From: Pseudomonas sp. QTF5
GTDB lineage: Bacteria > Pseudomonadota > Gammaproteobacteria > Pseudomonadales > Pseudomonadaceae
Direction: 5' to 3'
Length of the DNA stretch: 64,000 bases
Assembly (NCBI RefSeq): GCF_000512695.2
Contig: NZ_AZRW02000004.1
Coordinates: 124,001 to 188,000, forward strand
The translations under genes and the position numbers were made by a program. How positions within the stretch are numbered: position 1 is the first letter of the stretch; every line of letters starts with the position of its first letter. The notes beneath the pieces were generated by a model, which was given only the letters and a program-made list of their open reading frames with translations, had not been told where the DNA came from and did not search any database. Below, piece by piece: positions 63,893 to 64,000 of the stretch.

Positions 63893-64000
63893 TTACAACG
63901 GCATTGTGTAATGCAGCGAGTAACTCTCTACGCCATCGTTCGGGCTGCTGATCCCGGCATTGGAATAGTGCGTGGCGCGAATCCCGACTTCATGTCCGCC
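63893..64000 (-). CDS. pagL: Lipid A deacylase PagL (3' end only)
   Basis: The last 35 codons of a gene running off the right edge. The tail reads 'GIRATHYSNAGISSPNDG', then 'VESYSLHYTMPL' and a stop. The H-x-S-N-A-G motif with its active-site His and Ser, and the C-terminal strand, match PagL, the outer-membrane enzyme that removes the 3-O-acyl chain of lipid A. The N-terminal part is outside the window. Confidence 0.85.
   Translation of the reverse strand, partial: GGHEVGIRATHYSNAGISSPNDGVESYSLHYTMPL

Overview
The window is a chromosomal segment of a fluorescent-group Pseudomonas. The evidence is the GC-rich codon use, the gene neighbourhoods (hmp/norR; sspB-sspA-petCBA-rpsI-rplM; zapE-trpS-zapG; mqo-hpt-upp-uraA-hemH), and at least eighteen REP/REPIN-type palindromic repeats between genes. 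I see no tRNA, rRNA, CRISPR array, transposase or phage gene.

Layout. 0-8 kb: a truncated YheO-like regulator, an amino-acid binding protein, a divergent NO-detoxification pair (hmp, norR), cheV behind a sigma-28 promoter, and small enzymes. 8-16.7 kb: a conserved core with sspBA, the cytochrome bc1 operon, ribosomal proteins S9/L13, a Tas-like aldo/keto reductase, an acyl-CoA dehydrogenase and a GlxA-type regulator. 16.8-22.3 kb: an accessory insert holding a tryptophan-2-monooxygenase-family flavoenzyme, a nitrilase-superfamily amidohydrolase, an internally duplicated membrane protein and a cytoplasmic asparaginase. 22.5-28 kb: zapE, trpS, an alpha/beta hydrolase, zapG, an OmpA-like lipoprotein and a metallo-hydrolase. 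28-36.5 kb: a MalT-type LuxR regulator, a DUF1329/DUF1302 envelope pair and an AlkK-like acyl-CoA ligase, all on the minus strand. 36.9-49.6 kb: a LysE exporter, a D-2-hydroxyacid dehydrogenase, rsmC, a Mn exporter behind a yybP-ykoY riboswitch, an M48 protease, a chemoreceptor, a YedK paralogue, small proteins, a PlsC-type acyltransferase and a DUF6124 gene behind a structured RNA leader. 50-57.8 kb: mqo, purine/pyrimidine salvage (hpt, upp, uraA), hemH and a TIGR01777 protein. 58-63.8 kb: a LitR/CarH-type light-response cluster (FAD oxidoreductase, YbgA, MerR regulator, photolyase, SDR, YkgJ) with paired TGTACA operators. The window ends in the 3' end of pagL.

The best candidates for under-described biology are four. 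First, the 16.9-22.3 kb amino-acid to amide to acid gene set with its duplicated membrane protein. Second, the photolyase cluster, whose MerR regulator has lost the residues expected to bind B12 although its operators are intact. Third, the multi-hairpin RNA leader in front of the DUF6124 gene. Fourth, a 107-bp AT-rich insertion that splits one REP arm.
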